From Gemmataceae bacterium (GTDB lineage Bacteria > Planctomycetota > Planctomycetia > Gemmatales > Gemmataceae): a DNA stretch of 47,278 nt. The DNA lies in NCBI GenBank assembly GCA_020847555.1, contig JADLBT010000256.1:1-47278 (forward strand), in the 5' to 3' direction. The notes beneath the pieces are model-generated. The model had not been told where the DNA came from, made no database searches, and worked only from the letters and a program-made list of their open reading frames with translations. This document shows positions 18,147-27,741 of the stretch, piece after piece; position 1 is the first letter of the stretch; the number at the start of each line of letters is the position of its first letter. The position numbers and the translations under genes are program-made.

Positions 18147-19055
18147 ATGCCCCTTGTCAAATGCACGGCGTGCAGCCGCAAGCTGAACGTACCGGAGACG
18201 GCGGTCGGCAAGCAGGTTCGCTGTCCCGCCTGCAAGAACGTCTTTCGCGTCCCGCTGGCGGAGGCCGCCCACCCGGTCGTTGAGGCCGTTGAGCCGGCCC
18301 CGGTCCGCCCGGCCGCGGCGAAGCCGGCCGCTCGCCCGGTTCCACCCCCGCCCCCCCCGGTGGACGACTTCGAGGATGTGGCCCCGCCGCCGCCGCCCCC
18401 GCGCAAACCGGCCGCCCGGGCGCCGGCGCCGCCCCCGCCTCCCGTGGACGACTTCGAGTTCGAGGACGACGCTCCGCCCGGCCCACCGCCGCGCTCCGGA
18501 GCCCACCGCCCTCCCGCGCCGGCGGGTGAGGGACTCGACGACCTCGACTTCGAGGAGGCGCCGCCAGCGGATCGTAAACAGGCCAGGCGGATCGCCAAGA
18601 AGGGTGTGCTGTGGCTCCAGCTCGGGTTCCTGTTCTGCCTGCTTGCCTATGTCGTGTTCGCCACCCTCATCTTCGGAATGGAAGGAGGGCGATCCTTTGC
18701 GCGAGCGGCCGAGAGCATGGCCGTGCTGGCAGGGCTGTCGGCCATTTACCTCATCCCGGTGATCTTCATGGCCGTGGGGGCCAGTCTGCTCGCCTCGTTG
18801 AGGGCCAGGGGAATGGTGATCACGGCGTGCATCTTCGCCTTCATCGCCGCCCTCCAGGCCCTCGCCTACGGCGGCTTCTGGGCGATCACCATGCTGGCGG
18901 CGATGAGCGGAGGTGTCGGGGTGAGCAGCCTGATTCTCTTCCCCGTCCTCATCGTGCTGTTCTCGTTCCTGGGCGTGGTCTTCAGCATCATCGGGGGGAT
19001 TCGCGGCCTGATCCTTCTGGGCCGGCCGGAGGTGAAGGCGGCCTACGCTCGGTAA
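18147..19055 (+). CDS. MJ0042-type zinc-ribbon membrane protein, paralogue 1 of 3
   Basis: The 302-residue protein starts MPLVKCTACSRKLNVPE. C6-x2-C9 and a second CPAC pair form an N-terminal zinc ribbon of the MJ0042/zf-ribbon type. A long Pro/Ala/Asp-rich linker with repeated PPPPPVDDFE blocks covers about 45-150. Four hydrophobic helices follow from about 153, including ASLRARGMVITACIFAFIA and the terminal GGIRGLILLGRPEVKAAYAR. The second and third genes of the array have the same plan and shared motifs. A metal-binding head on a membrane anchor suggests a sensor or scaffold, but function is unknown. GGAGG lies before the ATG. Confidence 0.8.
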   Translation: MPLVKCTACSRKLNVPETAVGKQVRCPACKNVFRVPLAEAAHPVVEAVEPAPVRPAAAKPAARPVPPPPPPVDDFEDVAPPPPPPRKPAARAPAPPPPPVDDFEFEDDAPPGPPPRSGAHRPPAPAGEGLDDLDFEEAPPADRKQARRIAKKGVLWLQLGFLFCLLAYVVFATLIFGMEGGRSFARAAESMAVLAGLSAIYLIPVIFMAVGASLLASLRARGMVITACIFAFIAALQALAYGGFWAITMLAAMSGGVGVSSLILFPVLIVLFSFLGVVFSIIGGIRGLILLGRPEVKAAYAR

Positions 19056-19072
19056 GTAGCGGTTGCCAAACG

Positions 19073-19119
19073 AGCCCCGAGCGCCAGCGCGAGATCCCCC
19101 CGCGCTGGCGCTCGGGGCT
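19073..19119. repeat. Family B hairpin repeat, 19-bp arms
   Basis: AGCCCCGAGCGCCAGCGCG at 19073-19091 pairs perfectly with 19101-19119 over a 9-nt loop. It sits between zinc-ribbon paralogues 1 and 2. The AGCGCCAGCGCG stem core is shared with the hairpin at 20014-20076. Confidence 0.85.
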
Positions 19120-19191
19120 GGTCGGAAGATTTTGAAACGGCCGCTGTCGTCGCGGTGAGGACAGGGAGCCGCGTTGTCCTCGGAGTACACC

Positions 19192-19962
19192 ATGCCCCAA
19201 GTGAACTGTCCCGCGTGCAGCCGGGCGCTCAGCGTGCCGGACAACATGATCGGGATGCAGGTGCGCTGCCCGATGTGCAGCCACGTTTTTCAGGCCGGAG
19301 CCCCCGCGGGAGCCCCGGCGCCGACGGCCGCATACCAGCCGCCCCAACCACCACCTCAACGGCCAGCGCCGCCGCCTGGCTACGACCGCCCGCCGCCCCG
19401 CCAGAGCGGGCCGGTCCCGCCCCCCGATGAGGATTACGGCCGCGACCAATGGGGCGAGCGCGGGCACGGGGACAGCCGCGCCCGCGCCGTGGCGGGCGGC
19501 GCCGCTGGCTGGATGCTCGCGGCCGCGATCGTTGATACTGCCCTTGCCGGCCTGTCCCTCCTGGGAATGATCATCACCGGCGGGACGGTAAGCGGCTTCG
19601 GCGGCCGGGGCGACGCCGTCGTGGCGGCCATCCTCATGGGGCTCCTCTGTGTCCTGATTGTGATCGTCACGCCCACGGTGTTCATCTTCATCGGCTCCAG
19701 CATGCTGCGCAACCTGCGCGGCAAGGGGATGGTTATCACCGGCTGTGTCATGGCGTTCGTGCTCTCGGCCTTCATGCTTCTGGGAGCGTTGGTGTCGTTG
19801 ATTAACATCGCGGAAACCTCGCGCTACCGCGGAGGTGCCGCGGTCGTCGTCCTGCTGGTGATGCTGGTCATGTACCTGGCGGCAATCGCCGTGAACGTCA
19901 CGGCGGGGATCAGGGCGCTGATCGCGATGGGAAACCCGGCGGTAAAGAATGCGTATCGTTGA
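19192..19962 (+). CDS. MJ0042-type zinc-ribbon membrane protein, paralogue 2 of 3
   Basis: From the ATG at 19192 the protein (256 residues) starts MPQVNCPACSRALSVPD, with a second CPMC pair about 22 residues later. The linker is short and Pro/Gln/Tyr-rich (about 42-95), then four hydrophobic helices follow, including SSMLRNLRGKGMVITGCVMA and the terminal AGIRALIAMGNPAVKNAYR. The start six codons upstream is possible, but 19192 aligns the N-terminus with both neighbours and has CGGAG upstream. It is probably a tandem duplicate of its neighbours. Function unknown. Confidence 0.8.
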   Translation: MPQVNCPACSRALSVPDNMIGMQVRCPMCSHVFQAGAPAGAPAPTAAYQPPQPPPQRPAPPPGYDRPPPRQSGPVPPPDEDYGRDQWGERGHGDSRARAVAGGAAGWMLAAAIVDTALAGLSLLGMIITGGTVSGFGGRGDAVVAAILMGLLCVLIVIVTPTVFIFIGSSMLRNLRGKGMVITGCVMAFVLSAFMLLGALVSLINIAETSRYRGGAAVVVLLVMLVMYLAAIAVNVTAGIRALIAMGNPAVKNAYR

Positions 19963-20013
19963 TGCCACCTCTGTCAGGGAGTTGCCTGTCCTGCTGCTGC
20001 CGGCGGGAGTATT

Positions 20014-20076
20014 TACCAGCCGCGAGCGCCAGCGCGCGGGAGTGACCTGACCGCGCGCTGGCGCTCGCGGCTGGTA
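20014..20076. repeat. Family B hairpin repeat, 26-bp arms
   Basis: Positions 20014-20039 (beginning TACCAGCCGCGAGCGCCAGC) pair perfectly with 20051-20076 over an 11-nt loop. It lies between paralogues 2 and 3, in the same relative position as the hairpin at 19073. Confidence 0.88.
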
Positions 20077-20164
20077 ACGCGAGCGCCGCGGTCGTACAAC
20101 GTGAGTGACCTTTCCCCGCCGCGGCCCGCCCCCGCGGGAGGGATGAACTGTCCCTGGAGCCGTC

Positions 20165-20911
20165 ATGCCGCAAGTCACCTGCCCGTCCTGCAACCAGGCG
20201 CTGAACCTCCCCGACCAGATGGTCGGCAAGCATGTCCGTTGTCCGCTCTGCAATAACACCTTCCACGCCACCGGCCAGTCGGGGCCGGAGCCGGCCGGAG
20301 AACCGGCCCCGGCGAGGTACGCCCCGCCCCGCGATCGCGACGACCCGTATGAGTACGACCGACCGCCGGCGCGCCCGCCGGCCCGCCGGGACTACGACGA
20401 TTACGGAGAGGGCGAATATCGCCGCAGCGACGGCCCGATCAACGTCGGCCGCCGGACCAGCGCCGCCATCTGGATGATCGTCGCCGGCGTGGCGGATTTA
20501 ATGGTCCTGATCGCCTTCTACGTGTTCATCTTCACCGTGGACCGCCGCCCACCGCCGGGGGAGGCGATCTTCTTCATCAGCCTCCTGGCGCTGGTGATCT
20601 ACGTCATCCCGGTTGTGTTCTTCTTCGTGGCGGCCGGAGTGATGCGCAACCCGCGCGCCAACGGGTTGATCATCACGGGCAGCGTGATGGCGTTCATCAT
20701 CGCCCTGGAACTGCTGTTTGTAGCGGGGATTTTCGCGATCGGGTTGGCGGTCACGCTCTCCAATCCGTGGGACAGGCAGCGCATGCCCGGGGCGGTGCCG
20801 GTGGTGTTCTTCCTCTCGCTGATCGGCCTCGCCCTGACGATCACCGCTGGCGTCAAGGGACTGCTCGCCATCTCCGCCTCGTCGCACCGGCCGCGCTCGG
20901 ACTATTATTGA
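20165..20911 (+). CDS. MJ0042-type zinc-ribbon membrane protein, paralogue 3 of 3
   Basis: The 248-residue protein starts MPQVTCPSCNQALNLPDQMV, followed by a CPLC pair, an Asp/Tyr/Arg-rich linker (DRDDPYEYDRPP) and four hydrophobic helices. The shared block is GVMRNPRANGLIITGSVMAF. Unlike the other two, its C-terminus (LLAISASSHRPRSDYY) has lost the NPAVKNAYR-type ending, so it is the most diverged of the set. It converges with the M50 protease gene, whose stop lies 30 nt away. Confidence 0.8.
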   Translation: MPQVTCPSCNQALNLPDQMVGKHVRCPLCNNTFHATGQSGPEPAGEPAPARYAPPRDRDDPYEYDRPPARPPARRDYDDYGEGEYRRSDGPINVGRRTSAAIWMIVAGVADLMVLIAFYVFIFTVDRRPPPGEAIFFISLLALVIYVIPVVFFFVAAGVMRNPRANGLIITGSVMAFIIALELLFVAGIFAIGLAVTLSNPWDRQRMPGAVPVVFFLSLIGLALTITAGVKGLLAISASSHRPRSDYY

Positions 20912-20940
20912 GGAGCGCTCACGCGCTGGCGCACCTGTTC

Positions 20941-21786
20941 TCACAGCGACCGGCTGCGCCGGTCGCTGGGCTCCTTCACCCAGGTCTGTGTCTCCGCGTC
21001 CCAGGTGTAGACCGTCACCCGCGGCTGCATGTAAAAGAACGGGATCGACGGGTCGGTCAGGGGCTGCAAGGCCGGCGGTTCGTCCTCCAGCTGGGCTCGC
21101 TGCTCGCGCAGGTAAGCCGCCTGCAGTTCGGCCTGTCCCGCCACGAACACGAACAGCGCGATCACCACCAGCCACGGGCTGGACAGCAAGAATATCCCGA
21201 CCAGTCCGATCAGGGCGGCCATCCCCACCCCGACGCCCGCCGCGACCTTCGTCGCCTGCAGATTTCCGACCCCCATCGCGAGCAGAGCGCGCAGCACCCG
21301 CCCGCCGTCCATCGGGAAGGCCGGCAGCAGGTTAAACAGTACCAGCATCACGTTCACGATCAGCAGCCGGAACAGCATCAGACCGACCGCCGTCCCCAAC
21401 ATGAACGTCGGATCGAGCAGGGACATCACCATCAGCACGGTGATCAGGAACGCCCCGATGACGAGGTTCACGGCCGGACCTGCCAGGGCGATCCACAACT
21501 CGTGAGCCGGCCGCTCCGGCATCCGTTCGAGCCGCGCGACACCGCCGATCGGGTAGAGGGTGATGTCGCGGGTGCTGACGCCGAACTGACGGGCCGTCAA
21601 CGCATGGCCCAGCTCGTGCAGGAGCACGCAGCCGAAGGCCGCCGCCAGCACGGTCAGGTTCAGGGCCAGCTCCGCACCCTCCCCGCCGGTCCCCAGCAGA
21701 ACCAGCGAGGCCGGCAGCAGCCAGAACGTCCAGTGTATGAACATGTCGATGCCGAAGGCCCGACCGATCCGCAGCGAGGAGAACAT
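20941..21786 (-). CDS. Site-2-protease-like M50 metalloprotease
   Basis: The 281-residue membrane protein carries the zinc motif HELGH at 57-61 inside a hydrophobic segment and NLLPAFPMDGGRVLRA at about 152-167, whose D160 is the third zinc ligand. FGVSTRDITLYPIGGVARLE is the usual beta-hairpin after HELGH. This is the compact group of M50B intramembrane proteases that cut transmembrane helices of regulators. No CBS or PDZ domain follows; the C-terminus is a soluble tail (VYTWDAETQTWVKEPSDRR). It is divergent from the DUF2203-like gene. The target is unknown. Confidence 0.9.
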   Translation of the reverse strand: MFSSLRIGRAFGIDMFIHWTFWLLPASLVLLGTGGEGAELALNLTVLAAAFGCVLLHELGHALTARQFGVSTRDITLYPIGGVARLERMPERPAHELWIALAGPAVNLVIGAFLITVLMVMSLLDPTFMLGTAVGLMLFRLLIVNVMLVLFNLLPAFPMDGGRVLRALLAMGVGNLQATKVAAGVGVGMAALIGLVGIFLLSSPWLVVIALFVFVAGQAELQAAYLREQRAQLEDEPPALQPLTDPSIPFFYMQPRVTVYTWDAETQTWVKEPSDRRSRSL

Positions 21787-22028
21787 CTATTGGCCTGTCT
21801 TTCTTGGTGTTTCCGTCTACTCCCGGCCCAGCGGCCAGGGGGAAAGTGCCGTCGAAACGGCACGGGATCCTCCCACAATTAGAGTGGTCAAGGTGGCAAA
21901 GGGATGCAGGAAACATGGACCAGCTTGAGCGCCGAACCTGTTGGCCCCCCTCCGCCCTCTAAATCATAGCGGCGGGGGCAAGTTGGCGATAGTCCCAACC
22001 GCCTTCACCCCAACAAGGAGTGCTTCCG

Positions 22029-22679
22029 ATGAAACGACCAAAGGCCAGGCGCCAGACCCGAAAGATCCGGCCCTGGACATACGACCGAGCCCGTGGCGCC
22101 CTCGCCTACGTGAAATCGGTGATGGCGTCCGCCCGCGAGCACCGGCTGCAGGCGCAGCTTCACGACCTGCGTGCCCGCAAGCTCACCGACCGCCCCGGCC
22201 GCCCCGATCGGTTCGCTCTCATCGCCCGCGAGGACGCCCTGGAGCAAGCTGAGCGGGCCAACGATCGCTTCGAGGAAGCCCTCGAAGAACTGGTCCGCAT
22301 CGACGTGTACTGCGTCGATCCGGTCGGCGGGGTGGCCTTCATCCCGTTCGTCCACGAGGACCAGCTCGCCTGGTTCGTCTTCGACCTGTTCGACCGCGAG
22401 CTGCTCAGCGCGTGGCGTTACCACGACGATCCACTCGAAACGCGCCGGCCGCTCAGCGAACTCACCGACCAGAGGCCCGGGCCGACCCTGGTGATGTACA
22501 CGGCCCTCAATCGCTTGCCACGGTTGTGCAGACCGCGGGGAGGGTTACAGCACCCTCCCCGCGGTCTTTTCCTTTCCGGTGCGGCTCGACCCGCGGGGGC
22601 ACGTGCAGCCACGCGGCGCGTTCTGGGCGGCCACCCGGAGTGCGGATACAACGGCAAGGCGCCTGACCGTGGTCGGTAA
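22029..22679 (+). CDS. DUF2203-like protein with doubtful C-terminal extension
   Basis: From the ATG at 22029 the frame gives 216 residues. The first 150 or so are convincing: a basic N-terminus, a helical region with EQAERANDRFEEALEELVRI, then DVYCVDPVGGVAFIPFVHED and LAWFVFDLFDRELLSAWRYH, a planctomycete family related in pattern to DUF2203. After about residue 155 the frame runs through a perfect terminator hairpin at 22531-22566 and becomes Arg/Pro/Gly-rich. A TGA in the +1 frame at 22492-22494 would end the protein naturally, so a small frame error or recent mutation is possible. Function unknown; probably cytoplasmic. Confidence 0.7.
   Translation: MKRPKARRQTRKIRPWTYDRARGALAYVKSVMASAREHRLQAQLHDLRARKLTDRPGRPDRFALIAREDALEQAERANDRFEEALEELVRIDVYCVDPVGGVAFIPFVHEDQLAWFVFDLFDRELLSAWRYHDDPLETRRPLSELTDQRPGPTLVMYTALNRLPRLCRPRGGLQHPPRGLFLSGAARPAGARAATRRVLGGHPECGYNGKAPDRGR
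22531..22570 (+). terminator. Rho-independent terminator inside the 3' part of the frame
   Basis: GACCGCGGGGAGGGT at 22531-22545 pairs perfectly with 22552-22566 over the 6-nt loop TACAGC, followed by TTTTCC. It is the only classical GC-stem plus T-tract terminator I found. It lies about 110 nt before the stop codon of the frame that contains it. Confidence 0.85.
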
Positions 22680-22718
22680 TCGGCGATCGCCGTGTCATCC
22701 ATCCAGGGGAGCCCCCGC

Positions 22719-24275
22719 ATGTACCACGCATTTCCGCAGCCGCGGCTGGTGTTGGCCGCCCTCGCCCTGACGGCCCTGGCCCTCCGCCCCGCCGGGGCAA
22801 CAGCCGGACAGAAGGCCGGGGGGAAGAAGCCGAACATTCTGTTCATCTACACCGACGACCAGTCGTACCGGACCCTCAGCTGTTACCCCGAAGCCCACAA
22901 GTGGGTGCGGACGACGAACATCGACCGCCTGGCGAAAAAGGGCGTCCGGTTCGCGGCCGCCTACAACGGGTCGTGGTGCGCTCCGTCGCGGGCGTCGATC
23001 CTGACCGGCCTGCACCCGCACGGTGTCCAGTCGATGACGTTCCGCGGGCAGTATCCGTCGAGCAGCTACGACCCGGAGCAGTGCCGCTTCTGGCCGGCCG
23101 TGTTCCGGCGCCTCGGATACTTCACCGGCCAGATCGGTAAGTGGCACACTGGCACCGACGCCGGGTTCGGCCGCGACTGGGACTACCAGGCCGTCTGGAA
23201 CCGCCCGGCCCACCCGAACAACGCCCCCAACTACTACAAGCAGCAACTGATCAGCTTCAACGGCGGCAAGCCGCGCCTCGTCGAGGGCTACCCGACCGAC
23301 AACTACACCGACTGGGCGGTCGAGTTCATCCGGGGCCAGCACCGCGACAACAAGAAGCCGTGGTTCCTGTGGCTGTGCTACGGCGCCACCCACGGCCCGT
23401 TCACGCCGGCCGAGCGGCACCTGCAGGCGTACCCGGGCGTCAAGGTCGAAACCCCGGCCGATCTGTTCGGCCCGCGCACCGGCAAGCCGGCGTATGTGCA
23501 GAAGCTCAACGTCTGGGCGAAGAACAAGGACGGCGAACCGATCTACAAGGGTAAGGGCGACTACGAGGATAAGAAGGGCCGCTCCCTCACCGAGGGGGTG
23601 CGCCGCTACAACCAGTGCGCCCTCGCCCTGGACGAGGCCGTCGGCCGGCTGCTGAAGGTGCTGGAGGAGACGGGACAGCTGGAGAACACGCTCGTCGTCT
23701 TCACGTCGGACCAGGGGTATGCCTGGGGTCAGCACGGGTTCCGCCACAAGCTCGGACCGTACGACGCGACCATCCGCTCGCCGCTCATTTTCTGCATGCC
23801 GGGCACCCTGCCGCAGGGGAAGACGTGCCCGGTGCCGGTGAGCGGGGTCGATTTCGCGCCGACGTTCTTCCGGTTCGCCGGGTTCGACCTGCCGTGGAAG
23901 ATGCACGGCCGCGACCTGACCCCGCTGCTGAAGGAGCCGGGTCAGCGCTGGGACGAGCCGATGCTCGTCACCCACATGGGCCGCCGTTTCGGCAAGGACA
24001 CGGATGACCCGGCGAAGATGGATCTGCTCGATACCGTGCCGTGGTGGGTGGCCCTGCGCCTGGGCAAGACGAAGTACATCCGGACGCTGGTGGCCAACGA
24101 GATCGAGGAACTCTACGATCTGGAGGCCGACCCGGAGGAGCTGACGAACCTGGCCCTCCGGCCGGAACACCGCGCGACCCTGGAGCGGATGCGCGCGCTG
24201 ACGGTCGCGGAACTGCGGCGGACCGGGGCCGGGTTCGTGGACCGCCTGCCGGTGCCGCGGACCGCGCCGAAGTGA
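22719..24275 (+). CDS. Secreted sulfatase (N-sulfoglucosamine sulfohydrolase-like)
   Basis: The 518-residue protein starts MYHAFPQPRLVLAALALTAL, a signal peptide ending near residue 30. NILFIYTDDQ holds the calcium-binding D46 and D47. NGSWCAPSRASILTG carries the sulfatase signature C-x-P-S-R, where C87 should be oxidised to formylglycine by a maturation enzyme (not in the window). TGQIGKWHTG and FTSDQGYAWGQHGFRHK give the other active-site residues. It should hydrolyse sulfate esters or sulfamates of polysaccharides outside the cytoplasm. The C-terminus has the LYDLEADPEELTNLA motif common in these proteins. The ATG at 22719 was chosen over one 27 nt upstream because AGGGGAG precedes it. Confidence 0.92.
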   Translation: MYHAFPQPRLVLAALALTALALRPAGATAGQKAGGKKPNILFIYTDDQSYRTLSCYPEAHKWVRTTNIDRLAKKGVRFAAAYNGSWCAPSRASILTGLHPHGVQSMTFRGQYPSSSYDPEQCRFWPAVFRRLGYFTGQIGKWHTGTDAGFGRDWDYQAVWNRPAHPNNAPNYYKQQLISFNGGKPRLVEGYPTDNYTDWAVEFIRGQHRDNKKPWFLWLCYGATHGPFTPAERHLQAYPGVKVETPADLFGPRTGKPAYVQKLNVWAKNKDGEPIYKGKGDYEDKKGRSLTEGVRRYNQCALALDEAVGRLLKVLEETGQLENTLVVFTSDQGYAWGQHGFRHKLGPYDATIRSPLIFCMPGTLPQGKTCPVPVSGVDFAPTFFRFAGFDLPWKMHGRDLTPLLKEPGQRWDEPMLVTHMGRRFGKDTDDPAKMDLLDTVPWWVALRLGKTKYIRTLVANEIEELYDLEADPEELTNLALRPEHRATLERMRALTVAELRRTGAGFVDRLPVPRTAPK

Positions 24276-24278
24276 TTG

Positions 24279-24344
24279 GAACCAGCCCGCAGCGCGAGCG
24301 ACGGGCGCTTCAAAGCGCCCGTCGCTCGCGCTGCGGGCTGGTTC
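24279..24344. terminator. Perfect 32-bp hairpin between convergent genes
   Basis: Positions 24279-24310 are the exact reverse complement of 24313-24344 with a 2-nt centre (CA). The stem starts GAACCAGCCCGCAGCGCGAG. It fills the gap between the sulfatase stop (24275) and the asnS stop (24347) and so probably ends transcription from both sides. Its ACCAGCC outer arm relates it to the family B hairpin at 20014. Confidence 0.85.
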
Positions 24345-24346
24345 GG

Positions 24347-25738
<1,392 letters not shown>

Positions 25739-25976
25739 CGGCCACTCCTGTGTGAGATGAGTCGTCCTGGACCGCGTAGGGTTCATTGTGGCCGGTCGCC
25801 CGCGGGCGGGCAACGGGCCGGGGCGGGACAGCGGAAAGCGCTTGACTTCACCGCCCCGCGATTTATCGTGGGTGGAAGAAAGATGAGCCGCGGTCGCCCC
25901 GGGTTCGGCCCTGCGAAACCCGCCGCGAAACGCGGTCTCCACCCCGACCTGTGCCTGCCTGCCAAGGATCCGCCTG

Positions 25977-27629
25977 ATGCAGCGCCAACCCACCTTCCCT
26001 CACCGCTTCCTGTCCGCAGCCCTCTGCGCCGCGGCCGTGCTTGCCTCCGCCAGCCGCGCCGGCGCCCAGGAACCGCTGCACCAGCGCATCGACCGGGCGA
26101 TCACCGCCGGCACCTCCGGGTACGCGAAGCTGGCGGCCCCGCTCGCGTCGGACGCCGAGTTCCTGCGCCGCGTCTACCTCGACCTGGCCGGCACCATCCC
26201 GACCGCCGACGAGGCCCGCGCCTTCCTGAAGGATCCGGCGCCGGACAGGCGTGCCCGGCTGATCGACCGCCTACTGAACGCACCCAGTTACGCCCGACAC
26301 ATGGCGGAGGTGTTCAATGTCCTGCTGATGGACCGGCGCGGCGGCCGGCACGTCCCGCAGGCGCAGTGGCAAGAATATCTACGCACCTCGTTCGCCGCCA
26401 ACAAGCCGTATGACCAGCTCGTCCGCGAGATCCTGTCGGCCGACGGGGCGGACCCGAAGACGCGCGCGGCGGCGAAGTTCTACCTCGACCGGGACGCCGA
26501 GCCGCACCTGATCACGCGCGACATCAGCCGTCTGTTTCTCGGCATGAACCTCCAGTGCGCCCAGTGCCACGACCATCCGCTCGTCAGCCACTACCGCCAG
26601 GACCACTACTACGGCGTGTTCGCGTTCCTGAACCGGAGCTACCTGCTCAACGACCGCGCGAAGAAGGTGAGTGTGTTCGCGGAGAAGGCCGAGGGCGAGG
26701 TGAGCTACCAGTCCGTGTTTGACCCCAAGCTGACGAAATCGACGCCGCCGCGCCTCCCGGGCGGCCCGCCGCTCGCCGAGCCGAAGCAGCCCAGGGGGAA
26801 GGAGTACGCCGTCCAGCCGGGCAAGGGGACGGCGGGAGTTCCGGCCTTCAGCCGCCGCGCCCGCCTCGGCGCGTTGCTGACGGCGCCGGAGAACACGGCC
26901 TTCCGCCGCACCGCCGCGAACCGGCTGTGGGCGCTGATCATGGGGCGCGGGATCATCGACCCGGTCGAGTACGACCATCCGAGCAACCCACCCGCGCACC
27001 CCGAGTTGCTCGACGCGCTGGGGGACGAACTGGCCGCTCTGAAGTACGACGTCAAGGCGTTCCTGAAGCAGATCGCCCTCAGCCAGACGTACCAGCGTTC
27101 CAGCGCCTTGCCGAAGGGCACAAAAGAGCTGCCGGACCCGAAGACGTTCGCGGTCGCCCAGGTCCGCGGGCTGTCGCCGGAGCAGTTCGCGTGGAGCATG
27201 ATGCAGGCGACCGGGCTGACCGACGCCGAGCGGAAGGCGCTGGGCAAGAAGGCGACCGACGCAGCCGTGTTCGCGAAACTGGCGCCGAACGTGACGGCCT
27301 TCGTCGGCATCTTCGGCGGGCCGGCGGGGACGCCCGACGAGGGCTTCCAGGCGACGCTCGATCAGGCGCTGTTCCTGCAGAACGGAGCCTTAATGCGGAC
27401 CTGGCTCACTCCGCGGCCGGGCAACCTGATGGACCGCCTCGGCAAGCTGAAGGACGACGCCGCCGTGGCGGAAGAGTTGTACCTGAGCGCCTTCACGCGC
27501 TACCCGAATGAGGAGGAGCGGCGCGAGGTCGCGGACTACCTGCGGGGGCGGACCGGCGACCGGGCCGCGGCCCTGCAGGAGTTGGCGTGGGCCGTGCTCG
27601 CGTCGGCCCAGTTCCGATTCAATTACTGA
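25977..27629 (+). CDS. DUF1549/DUF1553 secreted protein
   Basis: The 550-residue protein has a signal peptide ([20 protein letters not shown], cut near 30), a DUF1549 domain (about 32-235) with [20 protein letters not shown], and a DUF1553 domain (about 290-550) with [28 protein letters not shown] at 194-201 contains a CxxCH pattern; in this family it is conserved and could bind haem or metal. Such proteins are abundant in planctomycetes and nearly always precede a DUF1501 gene, as here, but their role is unknown. The gene is divergent from asnS, with a 238-nt gap. Confidence 0.92.
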   Translation: MQRQPTFPHRFLSAALCAAAVLASASRAGAQEPLHQRIDRAITAGTSGYAKLAAPLASDAEFLRRVYLDLAGTIPTADEARAFLKDPAPDRRARLIDRLLNAPSYARHMAEVFNVLLMDRRGGRHVPQAQWQEYLRTSFAANKPYDQLVREILSADGADPKTRAAAKFYLDRDAEPHLITRDISRLFLGMNLQCAQCHDHPLVSHYRQDHYYGVFAFLNRSYLLNDRAKKVSVFAEKAEGEVSYQSVFDPKLTKSTPPRLPGGPPLAEPKQPRGKEYAVQPGKGTAGVPAFSRRARLGALLTAPENTAFRRTAANRLWALIMGRGIIDPVEYDHPSNPPAHPELLDALGDELAALKYDVKAFLKQIALSQTYQRSSALPKGTKELPDPKTFAVAQVRGLSPEQFAWSMMQATGLTDAERKALGKKATDAAVFAKLAPNVTAFVGIFGGPAGTPDEGFQATLDQALFLQNGALMRTWLTPRPGNLMDRLGKLKDDAAVAEELYLSAFTRYPNEEERREVADYLRGRTGDRAAALQELAWAVLASAQFRFNY

Positions 27630-27638
27630 GTGCTGCGC

Positions 27639-27709
27639 AAAGCCCACGGGTTGCGGCCCGTGGGTCGAATCTCCGGCACTTCGCCCACGGGCCGCAACCC
27701 GTGGGCTTT
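27639..27709. repeat. 71-nt REP/BIME-like element, family A copy 3, reverse orientation
   Basis: It starts AAAGCCCACGGG and ends CCCGTGGGCTTT. Its core is CGAATCTCCGGCACTTC, the reverse complement of the core in copies 1, 2 and 4, so it is inserted the other way round. Loops TTGCGG and CCGCAA are reverse complements. It separates the DUF1549 gene from its partner DUF1501 gene. Confidence 0.88.
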
Positions 27710-27741
27710 GCCTGGAAAATGACTTCAGGGGGGCTCGCGTC

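Noticed and set aside
27508..27741. N-terminal extension of the DUF1501 frame
   Set aside because: It overlaps the end of the DUF1549 gene and translates the REP-like element; the Tat signal starts just after the ATG at 27742.
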